Shown here: positions 46,694-55,945 of the stretch, piece by piece
How the letters are laid out: every line of letters starts with the position of its first letter
Numbering within the stretch: position 1 is the first letter of the stretch
Assembly: GCF_013307435.2 (NCBI RefSeq)
Contig: NZ_CP102845.1
Coordinates: 4,028,001-4,092,000, forward strand
Source: Microvirga terrae
GTDB taxonomy: Bacteria; Pseudomonadota; Alphaproteobacteria; Rhizobiales; Beijerinckiaceae
Length of the DNA stretch: 64,000 nucleotides
Direction of reading: 5' to 3'
The notes under the pieces: model-generated
Databases searched by the model: none
What the model was told of the DNA's origin: nothing
The model's input: the letters and a program-made list of their open reading frames with translations, nothing else
Made by a program: the position numbers and the translations under genes

Positions 46694-47557
46694 CTAGCGA
46701 AGGCTCGTCGCTTTCGCCCACCAATCCGGCCGCGCGCGCCGGACGGCCTTCGCGGCCTCCGCGGCCGTCTCGCAATCATCGTAGAGGCCGAACACGGTGG
46801 CGCCCGATCCGGACATGCGGGCCAGCCGGCAGCCTTTCGTCCGCCGGATCAGGCCGAGCGCCTCGCCGATCAGCGGCTGAAGACGCAGCGCGGGCGGCTC
46901 GAGATCATTGCGAGCGGCCTGCAACGCATCGATGAGGCCGCTCCGCTCGATGCTCGGATGGCCCTCGCCGGCCAGTCGCTGGCCAGGCTGCAGCGCGAGC
47001 GCCTTGAACACCGCCGGGGTTTCCACCGGCACGCGCGGGTTGACCAGGGCGGCGAAGAGGCGCGGCAGATCCAGCGCAGCCCCAATCTCGGCGCCCGTGC
47101 CCCGCATCATGCGTGCTTTCGGTTCCAGGCAGACGGGCACGTCCGCTCCCGTCAGCCGGGCCGCATCCTGGACGGCCGGATGCGACAGCGGCAGGCCGTT
47201 GAGGCGCGCCAAGAGCCGCAGGGCCGCGGCCGCATCCGAGGACCCGCCTCCGATCCCGGCTGCCACGGGCAGACGCTTGGTGAGGTGAAACGTCCCGAGC
47301 CGGAGGCCCTCCACGCGGTCGGCCAGGAGACGCGCCGCCTTCAGGACGAGATTGTCGGCACCGCTTCCGGCGAGCGCGGCCGTCGGACCATCCACCTCGA
47401 GCGCCAGTCCCGCTCCGGGTTGGAGCCGCAGGTCGTCGCCCGTGCCGGCGAAGGCCACGAGGCTCTCGAGCTCGTGATAGCCGTCGGCCCGGCGCCCGAG
47501 CACGTGGAGCGTCAGGTTGATCTTGGCGGGCGCGCGGGTGGCAAGCGGCTGAGGCAT
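46694..47557 (-). CDS. ispE: 4-diphosphocytidyl-2-C-methyl-D-erythritol kinase
   Basis: A 287-residue GHMP kinase for the fourth step of the non-mevalonate isoprenoid pathway. Seen: [22 protein letters not shown] at the N-terminus, the ATP loop [26 protein letters not shown] and [14 protein letters not shown]. Length is normal. It is on the same strand as, and downstream of, nothing close: 188 bases containing a repeat separate it from the TPR gene. Confidence 0.96.
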   Translation of the reverse strand: MPQPLATRAPAKINLTLHVLGRRADGYHELESLVAFAGTGDDLRLQPGAGLALEVDGPTAALAGSGADNLVLKAARLLADRVEGLRLGTFHLTKRLPVAAGIGGGSSDAAAALRLLARLNGLPLSHPAVQDAARLTGADVPVCLEPKARMMRGTGAEIGAALDLPRLFAALVNPRVPVETPAVFKALALQPGQRLAGEGHPSIERSGLIDALQAARNDLEPPALRLQPLIGEALGLIRRTKGCRLARMSGSGATVFGLYDDCETAAEAAKAVRRARPDWWAKATSLR

Positions 47558-47631
47558 GGCGCTTCCATGCCCGAGAGCGGGCGTGATGGGAAGGCCTGCC
47601 GCGCCGCGGGCGCCGGCCTTCCCTTGTCCTT

Positions 47632-47720
47632 GTCATGGCCGGGCTTGTCCCGGCCATCCCGACCCGGCAAGGCTCAACGCTTCAAGCAATTGAGATCACC
47701 GGCACAAGGCCGGTGATGAC
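47632..47720 (-). repeat. Composite palindromic element, orientation B
   Basis: GTCATGGCCGGGCTTGTCCC hairpin left, ATCACCGG...CCGGTGATGAC hairpin right. It lies between ispE and the TPR gene, both on the minus strand. Confidence 0.9.
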
Positions 47721-47745
47721 AGAGGGGAATATGGTTCGACAGGCC

Positions 47746-49548
47746 TTAGCCGCCGTTGTGCTTCGGCACTTCCGGCTGAGGCGGCGGTGCGTTCTCGGCG
47801 GCGGCCGGCTTCGGATCCTCTTCGAGACCATTGTCGATCTTCTTGAGGATCTTCACGAGTTCCTCGTGCTCCGGATCCGAGTTCTTGGCGTGGTCCCACT
47901 GGAACTTCGCCTCGAGCTTGCGGCCGACCTTCCAATAGGCATCGCCCAGATGGTCGTTGATGGTCGGATCGCCGGGCTTGAGCTCCACGGCCTTCTCCAG
48001 CTCGCGCACCGCGTCGTCGTAGCGGCCCATGCGGTAATAGGCCCAGCCGAGCGAGTCGATGATCATGCCGTCGCGCGGGGCAAGCTCGACGGCCTTCGTG
48101 AGCATCTTGAAGGCTTCGTCGATATTCATGTTCTGGTCGACCCAGGAATAGGCGAGATAATTCATCACCTGCGCCCGGCCGGCCGGCAGCCCCTCGGGGA
48201 CGAGCTCCAGGGCCTTCTTCAGGTCGGCCTCGGCCTTGTCCCACTGCTTCGCGCGCTCATAGGACGTGCCGCGATAGAAGTAGAGGATCCAGTGGCCGCG
48301 CTCCGGCTGGCCGATCAGCTTGATCGCCTTGTCGTAGGTGTCGGCCGCCTCGGCGAACTTCTTGCGCGAGCGCTGCACGTTGCCGAGCGCCATGACGACC
48401 TCCACGTCGTCCGGCCGCTCCTTCATGAGCTTTTCGAGATGCGCGATGGCGTCGTCGCCCCGTCCCATCAGCTCGAAATTGTGGCCGATGGAGATGTCGG
48501 CGCTCGGCCGCACGGGAGAATCCTTGGGGATGCGATCGAAGATCGCATTCGCCTTATCGTACTGCTTCAGGCGCTCGTAGACGTCGCCCAGGGTGACGAG
48601 GGCGAGCGGATGATCGCCCTTCAGGTCGAGGCCGAGGCGCAGATAGATGATGGCGGTGAGCTCGTCGCCCTGGGTGTTGCCGACGACGCCGAGCCCGTAG
48701 AGCAGCTCGGCCGCACCGTCCTGCGCGGTGTTGACCAGCGGCAGGAGCGGCTTGTCCTCCTCCAGCGCCTTCATGGCCGCACGGACGATCGGATGGCGCG
48801 GCGCGGCCTCGTCGAAGGCCTTGTAGATCTTCAGGGCCTCGTCCTTGCGGCCGCGCTTGGCGAGGAAGCGGCCATAGGCGTCGACCACCTGCAGGGTGTT
48901 GCGCTCGCCCTCGTAGGCGGCCTTGAAGCGCTTCTCGGCCTCGACGGGGTTGCCCACCACATCGGCGATGAGGGCGGCATGATATTCCCTGAACTGGTCG
49001 AAGGCCCGCTCGTTCTTGAGCTTGTCGACGGTGGCGAGCGCCTGCTTGCCGTCCTTGGCGCCGGCATAGGTCCAGGCGGTCAGGAGCGTTGCCGTCAGAT
49101 CGGCCTGACGCCCGCGGGCGCCCTTCGAGAGGCGCGTCCGGGCATCGGCGTATTTCTGGCCCTTCAGGGCCCGGACCGCGAGGGCGAACTGCGCTAGGTT
49201 GTTGGACGAGTCCTGGCCCGAGAGGCGCTCGGCCGCGCGCACGGCCTCGTTCATGGACCCGTTGGCCAGGAAGGCCACGAAGGCCCGCTCCAGAAGCTCC
49301 TGGTTGCGGGGATCCTCCTGGATCGCCTCCCGGAAGAAGATGGTCGCCGCCTCGGTGTCCCGCGCGGAGCCTGCCACGTAGGCGGACAGGAAGTTGCCCT
49401 CCAGGCTCTGGGCAGGCTGCAGGATCTCGTCTTCCGTGTTCGCAGCGACGGCCGGAGCGGCCAGCAGGCCGGCAGCCACCAGCATCAGGGCAGGCAGCCC
49501 CTTACGGGCAAAGGACTTTTTCAAGATGGGCACGAAGCGCGGCTCCAA
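47746..49548 (-). CDS. Exported TPR-repeat protein
   Basis: About 600 residues. An N-terminal signal (hydrophobic core ALMLVAAGLLAAPAVAA, cleavage near residue 36) is followed by TPR-type helical repeats through most of the length and a Pro/Ala-rich tail. TPR proteins act as protein-binding scaffolds; this family sits next to ispE and ETF:QO across Hyphomicrobiales, with no established role. Only TTG 49548 or GTG 49533 can start it, so the exact N-terminus is uncertain. Confidence 0.9.
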   Translation of the reverse strand: MEPRFVPILKKSFARKGLPALMLVAAGLLAAPAVAANTEDEILQPAQSLEGNFLSAYVAGSARDTEAATIFFREAIQEDPRNQELLERAFVAFLANGSMNEAVRAAERLSGQDSSNNLAQFALAVRALKGQKYADARTRLSKGARGRQADLTATLLTAWTYAGAKDGKQALATVDKLKNERAFDQFREYHAALIADVVGNPVEAEKRFKAAYEGERNTLQVVDAYGRFLAKRGRKDEALKIYKAFDEAAPRHPIVRAAMKALEEDKPLLPLVNTAQDGAAELLYGLGVVGNTQGDELTAIIYLRLGLDLKGDHPLALVTLGDVYERLKQYDKANAIFDRIPKDSPVRPSADISIGHNFELMGRGDDAIAHLEKLMKERPDDVEVVMALGNVQRSRKKFAEAADTYDKAIKLIGQPERGHWILYFYRGTSYERAKQWDKAEADLKKALELVPEGLPAGRAQVMNYLAYSWVDQNMNIDEAFKMLTKAVELAPRDGMIIDSLGWAYYRMGRYDDAVRELEKAVELKPGDPTINDHLGDAYWKVGRKLEAKFQWDHAKNSDPEHEELVKILKKIDNGLEEDPKPAAAENAPPPQPEVPKHNGG

Positions 49549-49692
49549 AAATCACAGCATCTCTCGTCAGGGGAGATGTGCGCCAAATCAGGCCGGAGAA
49601 TGGCGTCTCCCTCCGATGGCTGCAAGGGGACAATTGCCGCTGGGGCGTAAAAGCGTCGTGAGGAGCGGAATCGTCGGGAACGCCCTCTTCCT

Positions 49693-49861
49693 GTCGTCAC
49701 CGGGCATCCCCGACCCGTCCCGGCTGATCGAGACGCGGCGCCCGTCCGGATCGGGATGGTCGGGCACCGATCCTCTCCCCGTCATCGCCTGGCTTGTCCC
49801 GGTGATCCCGCTTCTGTAGGCCGCCGCGCCTTTCCGTATCGGGATGGCCCGTCCTGATCCC
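49693..49861 (+). repeat. Two degenerate composite palindromic elements, orientation A
   Basis: Copies at about 49693-49770 and 49781-49861 keep the ATCACCGG-left, ATGGCCGG-right order but have lost bases in the hairpins. They stand directly before a well-preserved copy. Confidence 0.65.
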
Positions 49862-49869
49862 CTCTCCCG

Positions 49870-49957
49870 GTCATCACCGGGCTTGTCCCGGTGATCTCGC
49901 TTGCTTGAAGCGCCGCGCCGTTCCGATCGGGATGGCCGGCACAAGGCCGGCCATGAC
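49870..49957 (+). repeat. Composite palindromic element, orientation A
   Basis: Well-preserved copy with ATCACCGG hairpin left and ATGGCCGG hairpin right, third in a row between the TPR and ETF:QO genes. Confidence 0.88.
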
Positions 49958-49964
49958 GGGCGGA

Positions 49965-50288
49965 GGGTGGCGGGACGGGGGAGCGTCACGCTGTGGTGCG
50001 GGTTTGTGATCTGTGCTGATGTCAAAGAGCAGCACCTGCGGGCCCGCAGCTTGCGCTGCGAGCCTTCAGGATGATCGAGGGTGGCGCGAGTGGCAGCCCG
50101 GCTCGATGTCTGAGGTGATAAGCGAGAGCCAAGCTGCTCGTCGCGCACGGTTCTTTTCAGGCGGACCAGCTGGGCAGAGCCCAAGGTCGGCCTCCTGCGC
50201 GCCCAGGGGTGCGAAGCCTGTCGCAGGACCGTGCCGGCTCCCACACTTGCGACGCCTCGCGAGCGCGCCCCTCGAAGGAACCGATCTG
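49965..50288 (-). other. Unexplained unique sequence downstream of a LexA-type promoter
   Basis: About 320 bases of non-repeat sequence inside a 1077-base gap. On the minus strand it lies just downstream of the promoter at 50295-50338. Its open frames are short or run on into repeats, and the ATG at 50294 overlaps the end of the -10, so it cannot lie in a transcript from that promoter. It may be a non-coding RNA, a gene remnant or spacer. Confidence 0.4.
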
Positions 50289-50294
50289 CGCCAT

Positions 50295-50338
50295 GATATA
50301 GCTTAGCTTGATTGAGCTGTCAAGAACAAAGTGAGAAC
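50295..50338 (-). promoter_or_regulatory. LexA (SOS) box with strong sigma-70-like promoter, no clear gene
   Basis: Minus strand: GTTC-TCACTTT-GTTC (50338-50324), directly followed by -35 TTGACA (50323-50318), a 17-base spacer and -10 TATATC (50300-50295). GTTC-N7-GTTC is the alphaproteobacterial LexA box. The match is perfect on box and spacing. Confidence 0.75.
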
Positions 50339-50382
50339 ATGACCTCACCAGCTCGAGCTCACCCTCTCATCCTCACCCGCAC

Positions 50383-50470
50383 GTCATCACCGGCCTTGGG
50401 CCGGTGATCCCGACCCGTAAGGCACGGCGCTTCACATGAGCGGGATGGCCGGGACAAGCCCGGCCATGAC
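50383..50470 (+). repeat. Composite palindromic element, orientation A
   Basis: ATCACCGG hairpin left, ATGGCCGG hairpin right, in the gap between the TPR and ETF:QO genes. A lone right arm follows at 50501. Confidence 0.9.
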
Positions 50471-50500
50471 GTCGAGGCTGACGGAACGACCCTGGGAAAA

Positions 50501-50522
50501 CCGGGACAAGCCCGGCCATGAC
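50501..50522. repeat. Single arm of the composite palindromic element
   Basis: CCGGGACAAGCCCGGCCATG, a repeated right arm 30 bases after a full copy. Confidence 0.75.
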
Positions 50523-50625
50523 GAGGAGAGTCGGACGACGCGAGGGACCTGCTGCGGGAGCGAGACGAGACCGGCTCATCCCTCGCCTCTGCGATGCAGG
50601 AGAGAGGAAACGAGCAGGCGCGCCA

Positions 50626-52290
50626 TCACATGTTGACGTAGTTCGGGCCGCCGCCGCCCTCGGGGGTGACCCAGTTGATGTTCTGGTTCGGGTCCTTGAT
50701 GTCGCAGGTCTTGCAGTGGACGCAGTTCTGGGCGTTGATCTGGTAGCGCGCGCCCCCCTCGCCCTCGACCCATTCGTACACGCCCGCCGGGCAGTAGCGC
50801 TGCGAGGGACCGCCGAACACGTCGTGCTCGGACGCCTTCTGCAGGCCCATGTCCTTCACCTTCAAGTGGACCGGCTGGTCCTCCTCGTGGTTGGTGTTGG
50901 ACAGGAACACCGAGGACAGCCGGTCGAAGGTCAGGACCCCGTCCGGCCTGTCGTATGTGATCGGCCTGACCTGATCGAGCGGCAGCAGGCACTCGTGGTC
51001 GGGCTTGCCGTGCTTCATCGTGCCGAAAGGCGACCAGTTGAAGATTTCGGTCAGCCACATGTCGAGCCCGCCCAGCGCCACCCCGGCCGCCGTACCGTAT
51101 TTCGACCAGAGCGGCTTCACGTTGCGAACCCGCTTGAGATCGTAGCCGATCGGCGAGGCGCGCCAGGATTCCTCGTAGGCCGCGATCTCGTCGTTGGCCC
51201 GGCCCTCCTGCAGGGCCGCGAAGACGTGGTCGGCGCAGAGCATGCCGGACAGGATGGCGTTGTGGCTGCCCTTGATGCGCGGCACGTTCACGAAGCCGGC
51301 CGAGTCGCCCACCAGGCAGCCGCCGGGGAAGGCCAAGTTCGGCACCGACTGCCAGCCGCCCTCCATGATGGCGCGCGCCCCGTAGCCGATGCGCTTTGCG
51401 CCCTCGAACACGTCCCGGACCATCGGGTGGGTCTTGAAGCGCTGGAACTCGTCGAAGGGCGACAGGGTCGGGTTCTTGTAGTTGAGATGCACCACGAAGC
51501 CGACGGACACGAGATGGTCGTCGAAATGGTAGAGCCAGGAGCCGCCGCCGGAATTGTTGGGCAGCGGCCAGCCCATGGAATGGCGCACGAGACCGGGTTG
51601 AAACTTCTCCGGCCTGACCTGCCAGAGCTCCTTGATGCCGATGCCGTATTTCTGGTGATCGCGGCCCTGGTTCAGGCCGAAGCGCTCGACCATCTGCTTG
51701 GTGAGCGACCCGCGGGCGCCCTCGCCGAAGATCGTGTACTTGGCGCGCAGCTCCATGCCGCGGGTGAAGTTGGCGTTGGGCTCCCCGTTGCGGCTGATGC
51801 CCATGTCGCCGGTGGCGACGCCCACCACCTTGCCGTCCTCGATCAGCACCTCTGCGGCCGGGAAGCCCGGATAGATCTCGACCCCGAGCTCCTCGGCCTT
51901 GCGGCCGAGATAGCGGGCGACGTTGCCGAGCGAGCCGACGAAGTTGCCGTGGTTGTTCATGAGCTTGGGCATGAACACGTTGGGCAGGCGAATGCCGCCG
52001 GCATGGCCCAGATACATGAACTCGTCGGCGGTGACTTCCGTCTTCAGGGGCCGGTCGGGATCGGACCGCCATTCCGGCAGGAGACCGTCGAGGCCGATCG
52101 GGTCGATCACCGCGCCGGACAGGATGTGGGCACCGACCTCGGAGCCCTTCTCAACCACGACCACCGAGATGTCCGCGCCCTGCTCCATCGCCCGCTGCTT
52201 GAGCCGGATAGCGGTCGCCAGGCCGGCCGGACCCGCGCCCACGACGACGACGTCGAATTCCATCGATTCACGGGCGGGCAGATCGGACAT
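50626..52290 (-). CDS. Electron transfer flavoprotein-ubiquinone oxidoreductase
   Basis: A 554-residue inner-membrane-associated FAD and 4Fe-4S enzyme passing electrons from ETF (fed by acyl-CoA dehydrogenases such as the one at 16.8 kb) to ubiquinone. The FAD loop is VVVGAGPAGLATAIRL; GEGARGSLTKQ and GDSAGFVNVPRIKG are family motifs; cluster Cys are in CPAGVYEW and CVHCKTCDIKDP near the C-terminus. Length is normal. Confidence 0.96.
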   Translation of the reverse strand: MSDLPARESMEFDVVVVGAGPAGLATAIRLKQRAMEQGADISVVVVEKGSEVGAHILSGAVIDPIGLDGLLPEWRSDPDRPLKTEVTADEFMYLGHAGGIRLPNVFMPKLMNNHGNFVGSLGNVARYLGRKAEELGVEIYPGFPAAEVLIEDGKVVGVATGDMGISRNGEPNANFTRGMELRAKYTIFGEGARGSLTKQMVERFGLNQGRDHQKYGIGIKELWQVRPEKFQPGLVRHSMGWPLPNNSGGGSWLYHFDDHLVSVGFVVHLNYKNPTLSPFDEFQRFKTHPMVRDVFEGAKRIGYGARAIMEGGWQSVPNLAFPGGCLVGDSAGFVNVPRIKGSHNAILSGMLCADHVFAALQEGRANDEIAAYEESWRASPIGYDLKRVRNVKPLWSKYGTAAGVALGGLDMWLTEIFNWSPFGTMKHGKPDHECLLPLDQVRPITYDRPDGVLTFDRLSSVFLSNTNHEEDQPVHLKVKDMGLQKASEHDVFGGPSQRYCPAGVYEWVEGEGGARYQINAQNCVHCKTCDIKDPNQNINWVTPEGGGGPNYVNM

Positions 52291-52557
52291 GGCTTCCTCC
52301 TGGTACGCGGCTTCAACGCTTGGACGGCCGGATGGTTTACATATGAACGATCCGACGGATTTCTCAAGTCGCTCTCGTCACGTTCCTCTCCTAGCTTCAT
52401 TGCCGGACGGCTGAAAGTTCTCTTTCCGCATAAGGTTATGCCGAAACCCGATGACCGTGACGCACCCGGGACAGGGAACCGGCCCGGTCGTCCGCTCGCA
52501 AGGCCCGCGACGGCCCTCCCGAGTTGTTCGCCGGCCGCAGGAGGACTACAAAGAGCC

Positions 52558-53124
52558 ATGCAGGATCCTCCCTCCCGCGATGCGGTGTTCTACACGCTGT
52601 TCGAGACGGCCATCGGCCCGTGCGGTCTCGCCTGGAACGGGCGCGGGATCGTGGGCTTCCAGCTTCCCGAGGACGACGCATCCCGGCTGCGCGGCCGCCT
52701 CGCGCGGCGCTTCCCCGGCCTCGTCGAGGCCAAGCCGCCGCCGGACATCCAGGCCATCGTCGCGGACGTCACGGCCCAGCTGCACGGGGAGGCGCGCGAT
52801 CTGTCCACGGTGCGGCTCGACATGGACGGGGTGCCGGACTTCGACCGGCGCGTCTACGAGGTGGCCCGCGGCATCCCGCCGGGACGGGTGCTGACCTACG
52901 GGGAGATTGCATCCCGGCTCGGCACCGGCAATGCTCGGGCGATCGGCCAGGCCCTGGGGCGCAACCCGTTCGCGGTCATCGTTCCCTGCCACCGGGTCGT
53001 GGCCGCCGGCGGCAAGCTCGGCGGCTTCTCGGCGAATGGCGGCGCCACCACCAAGCGCCGCCTCCTGGCCATCGAAGGCGCCCGCCGGGACGAGACCCCG
53101 ACGCTCTTCGACGGTATCTCATAG
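52558..53124 (+). CDS. ogt: Methylated-DNA--protein-cysteine methyltransferase
   Basis: A 188-residue suicide repair protein that takes O6-alkyl groups from guanine onto its own Cys. The active site is IVPCHRVV; the recognition helix region GEIASRLGTGNARAIGQALGRNP precedes it, and GGFSANGG follows. No Ada-type metal domain is present. The ATG at 52558 was chosen over a long upstream frame that lies in non-coding sequence and the opposite gene. Divergent from ETF:QO; no LexA box seen. Confidence 0.95.
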   Translation: MQDPPSRDAVFYTLFETAIGPCGLAWNGRGIVGFQLPEDDASRLRGRLARRFPGLVEAKPPPDIQAIVADVTAQLHGEARDLSTVRLDMDGVPDFDRRVYEVARGIPPGRVLTYGEIASRLGTGNARAIGQALGRNPFAVIVPCHRVVAAGGKLGGFSANGGATTKRRLLAIEGARRDETPTLFDGIS

Positions 53125-53201
53125 GAGCCCGATTCGAGGCCTTGCTTGTCCTTGTCTCGGACCGGCCTCGGCCAGCTTGGCCGGCTTTGATCCTCTCTCA
53201 C

Positions 53202-53289
53202 GTCATGGCCGGCCTTGTGCCGGCCATCCCGATACGGGAGAGCGCCGCGCCTCTCGCGCCGGGATCACCGGGACAAGCCCGGTGATGAC
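53202..53289 (-). repeat. Composite palindromic element, orientation B
   Basis: ATGGCCGG hairpin left, ATCACCGG hairpin right, between ogt and the UDG gene (both plus strand). Confidence 0.9.
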
Positions 53290-53359
53290 GGGGTGGAGAC
53301 GGCCCGATCCTGTGCAGACCCGAGTTGTCCACAGCCCCTGGAATGCTTACATACGCTTC

Positions 53360-54196
53360 ATGCAGGATGCACCTTCCGACCGCGATGCTCTTCAGGCGCT
53401 GCTCGACTTCCATGTCGAGGCGGGCGTCGACCTCGCGCTCGACGAGACCCCGCACAACCGTTTCGCCGAGCCCAAGGCCGAGCCCGGCCCGGCCAAGGCT
53501 GCCGCCCAGGCCGCCGCGCCCAAGTCCTCTCCGGCACCCGCCGCTCCCGCTCCCCGCGCCCTGCCGAAAGCGGCCGCCGGCGCGCCCGAGGAGGTGGCGA
53601 GCCTGGCCCGCGAGCAGGCGCGCCATGCGCAGTCCTTGGAGGAGCTGGAAGCGATCCTGGCAGGCTTCGACGGCTGCGCGCTGAAGTTCTCGGCCAAGAA
53701 CCTCGCCTTCGCGGACGGCAATCCGGACGGACGCGTCATGCTGGTGGGCGAAGCGCCAGGCGCGGACGAGGACCGGATCGGCAAGCCCTTCATGGGCCGT
53801 TCCGGGCAGCTGCTGGACCGGATGCTGGCCACCATCGGGCTCGACCGCACGCAGGTCTACGTGGCCAACATCGTGCCCTGGCGCCCGCCGGGCAACCGTA
53901 CGCCGACCCCGCAGGAAATCGCCATCTGCAAGCCGTTCATCGCGCGCCAGATCGAGCTGGCGTCGCCTGAATTCGTGCTCTGCCTCGGCGGGCCGGCGGC
54001 CCAGAACCTGCTCGGCGTCAAGGACGGGATCCTGCGCACCCGCGGCCGCTGGTTCACCTACAGGACCGAGGACGGACGGGAGATCCGGGCCCTGCCGACA
54101 CTCCATCCGGCCTATCTGCTGCGCCAGCCCCTGCAGAAGCGCCTCGGCTGGCGGGACTTTCAGGCTCTGCGACGGGCTCTCGACGGACGGGAGTAA
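53360..54196 (+). CDS. Family-4-like uracil-DNA glycosylase lacking most Fe-S cysteines
   Basis: A 278-residue UDG-superfamily enzyme that removes uracil from DNA. Motif A is GEAPGADED, motif B is HPAYLLRQP, and GKPFMGRSGQLLDRML is family-4-like. A Pro/Ala-rich linker (about 38-75) precedes the core. Family 4 enzymes bind 4Fe-4S with four Cys (CxxC, then KCRPP, then C). Here only one Cys is seen in the first pair (GCALKF) and the RPP motif reads PWRPP, so a normal cluster looks impossible. A Fe-S-free relative (BdiUNG) is known from Bradyrhizobium; this is probably of that type. ATG 53360 is the likely start. Confidence 0.88.
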   Translation: MQDAPSDRDALQALLDFHVEAGVDLALDETPHNRFAEPKAEPGPAKAAAQAAAPKSSPAPAAPAPRALPKAAAGAPEEVASLAREQARHAQSLEELEAILAGFDGCALKFSAKNLAFADGNPDGRVMLVGEAPGADEDRIGKPFMGRSGQLLDRMLATIGLDRTQVYVANIVPWRPPGNRTPTPQEIAICKPFIARQIELASPEFVLCLGGPAAQNLLGVKDGILRTRGRWFTYRTEDGREIRALPTLHPAYLLRQPLQKRLGWRDFQALRRALDGRE

Positions 54197-54284
54197 GGCT
54201 CTCTTGCGGGCCTTCTCGGAACCGGTCCATATGCTTACGCCTTAAGATCCTGCGGAGCCTCATGCCGCGGCTGGAAGGTGGATC

Positions 54285-55154
54285 ATGCGCTGGGAAGACT
54301 TTCGAACCTCGTCCAATGTGGAAGACCGTCGCGGCATGGGTCTGCCCGGGGGTGCGGGCGGTCTCGGCATCGGCACCATCCTGATCCTCGGCCTCGTCGG
54401 CTGGGCGCTCGGCATCGATCCGCGCATCCTGATCGGCGGCGCCGAGATGATGACGGGCGGCGGCTCCGGCTACCAGCAGCAACAGCAGGGCCGCCAGGGC
54501 GCCCCGCAGGACGAGGCCGGACGCTTCGCGGCCGCGATCCTGGGCAACACGGAAGACGTGTGGAAGGAGGTTCTGCCCAAGCAGGCCAACCGGCAGTACC
54601 AGGCACCGAAGCTCGTGCTGTTCTCGGACGCCACGCGGTCCGGCTGCGGCGGCGCGCAATCGGCCATGGGGCCGTTCTACTGCCCGCTCGACCAGACCGT
54701 GTACATCGACCTGTCGTTCTTCCAGGAGATGCAGCGCCGCTTCCGCGCCGGCGGCGATTTCGCCTATGCCTATGTGCTCGCCCACGAGGTCGGCCACCAT
54801 GTGGAGAACCAGCTCGGCATCCTGCCCCGCGTCCAGGAGCGCCAGCAGCAGGTCGGGCGTGCGGAAGCCAACCAGCTCTCCGTGCGCGTCGAGCTGATGG
54901 CGGATTGCCTGGCGGGCGTCTGGGCGCATCATTCCAACCAGCGCTGGCAGTCCCTCGAGCCGGGCGACATCGAGGAGGCGATCCGCGCGGCCGAGGCCAT
55001 CGGCGACGACCGCCTGCAGAAGCAGGGCCAGGGCCGCGTGGTGCCCGACAGCTTCACGCACGGCTCCTCCGAGCAGCGCATGCGCTGGCTCACGACCGGG
55101 TTGAAGTCCGGCTCGATCCAGGCCTGCGACACGTTCCGGACGAGCCAGCTCTGA
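54285..55154 (+). CDS. YpfJ-family neutral zinc metallopeptidase-like protein
   Basis: A 289-residue protein with an N-terminal cytosolic tip, one membrane segment (about 27-44), a Gln/Gly-rich linker and a zincin-like domain with HEVGHH in the helix VLAHEVGHHVENQ; the downstream ELMADCLAGVWAHH supplies the third ligand Glu. YpfJ proteins are widely annotated as putative neutral zinc metallopeptidases, but substrates are not known. A GGAAGG site precedes ATG 54285. Confidence 0.92.
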   Translation: MRWEDFRTSSNVEDRRGMGLPGGAGGLGIGTILILGLVGWALGIDPRILIGGAEMMTGGGSGYQQQQQGRQGAPQDEAGRFAAAILGNTEDVWKEVLPKQANRQYQAPKLVLFSDATRSGCGGAQSAMGPFYCPLDQTVYIDLSFFQEMQRRFRAGGDFAYAYVLAHEVGHHVENQLGILPRVQERQQQVGRAEANQLSVRVELMADCLAGVWAHHSNQRWQSLEPGDIEEAIRAAEAIGDDRLQKQGQGRVVPDSFTHGSSEQRMRWLTTGLKSGSIQACDTFRTSQL

Positions 55155-55186
55155 TGTCTCGCTCAGGCGTGGCAGACACCCTCCTC

Positions 55187-55274
55187 GTCATGGCCGGGCT
55201 CGTCCCGGCCATCCCGATGCATTGAAGCGCCGCCCTTCCCCTATCGGGATCACCGGCACAAGGCCGGTGATGAC
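55187..55274 (-). repeat. Composite palindromic element, orientation B
   Basis: ATGGCCGG hairpin left, ATCACCGG hairpin right, between ypfJ and moaB (both plus strand). Confidence 0.9.
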
Positions 55275-55383
55275 GGGGTGGTTGGCCTTCCAGGTCTGAT
55301 CATCGTCAGACAACCGCCACGACCTGTGTGGAAGCCTGGACCCTGCTGCGCTACATGAGACCCCGCGCCTTCCAGAGTCTCCC

Positions 55384-55938
55384 ATGCCCGGCATCGACGA
55401 CAGCCTCCCCTTCATCCCCCTTCGCATCGCCGTTCTGACGGTTTCCGACACGCGCTCACTGGACGACGACAGGTCGGGTGCGACGCTGGCCGAGCGGCTG
55501 GCCAAGGCCGGCCATCGACTTGCGGACCGGGCCATCGCGCCGGACGACGTGGAGGCGATCCGCGGCAGGGTTCGGGGCTGGGTCGCCGATCCGGCGGTCG
55601 ACGTGGTGATCACCACGGGCGGCACGGGCTTTACCGGCCGCGACGTGACCCCGGAGGCGATCGAGCCCCTGTTCGACAAGCGGATGGAGGGATTCTCGGC
55701 GGTCTTCCACCGCATCTCCTACGACAAGATCGGCACCTCGACGATCCAGTCGCGGGCGACCGCAGGCATTGCCGGCACGACCTTCGTGTTCGTGCTGCCG
55801 GGCTCGCCCGGCGCCTGCAAGGACGCCTGGGACGGGATCCTGGCCCATCAGCTCGACTACCGTTACCGGCCGTGCAACTTCGTCGAGATCATGCCGCGGC
55901 TCGACGAGCATCTGAAGCGCGGAACGCCGAAAGCCTGA
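55384..55938 (+). CDS. moaB: Molybdenum cofactor biosynthesis protein B
   Basis: A 184-residue MoaB/Mog-type protein for molybdopterin adenylylation or related steps. Seen: VLTVSDTRSLDDDRSG, the MPT-binding loop TTGGTGFTGRDVTPEA, FDKRMEGF and the C-terminal LPGSPGACKDAWD. It is the only molybdopterin gene in the window. Its stop is seven bases from the end of the convergent GT2-like gene. Confidence 0.95.
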   Translation: MPGIDDSLPFIPLRIAVLTVSDTRSLDDDRSGATLAERLAKAGHRLADRAIAPDDVEAIRGRVRGWVADPAVDVVITTGGTGFTGRDVTPEAIEPLFDKRMEGFSAVFHRISYDKIGTSTIQSRATAGIAGTTFVFVLPGSPGACKDAWDGILAHQLDYRYRPCNFVEIMPRLDEHLKRGTPKA

Positions 55939-55945
55939 ACAGCGC

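Noticed and set aside
50018..50244. A minus-strand coding frame starting near 50244 in the gene-poor gap
   Set aside because: It continues through the palindromic repeats and reads as low-complexity sequence; no ribosome site or family is seen.
50157..50294. A 45-residue protein from the ATG at 50294 under the SOS promoter
   Set aside because: The ATG overlaps the end of the -10 element, so it would lie upstream of the expected transcription start.
49549..50625. RNase P RNA, tmRNA or another known structural RNA in the long gap
   Set aside because: None of the conserved sequence blocks of these RNAs was found on either strand.
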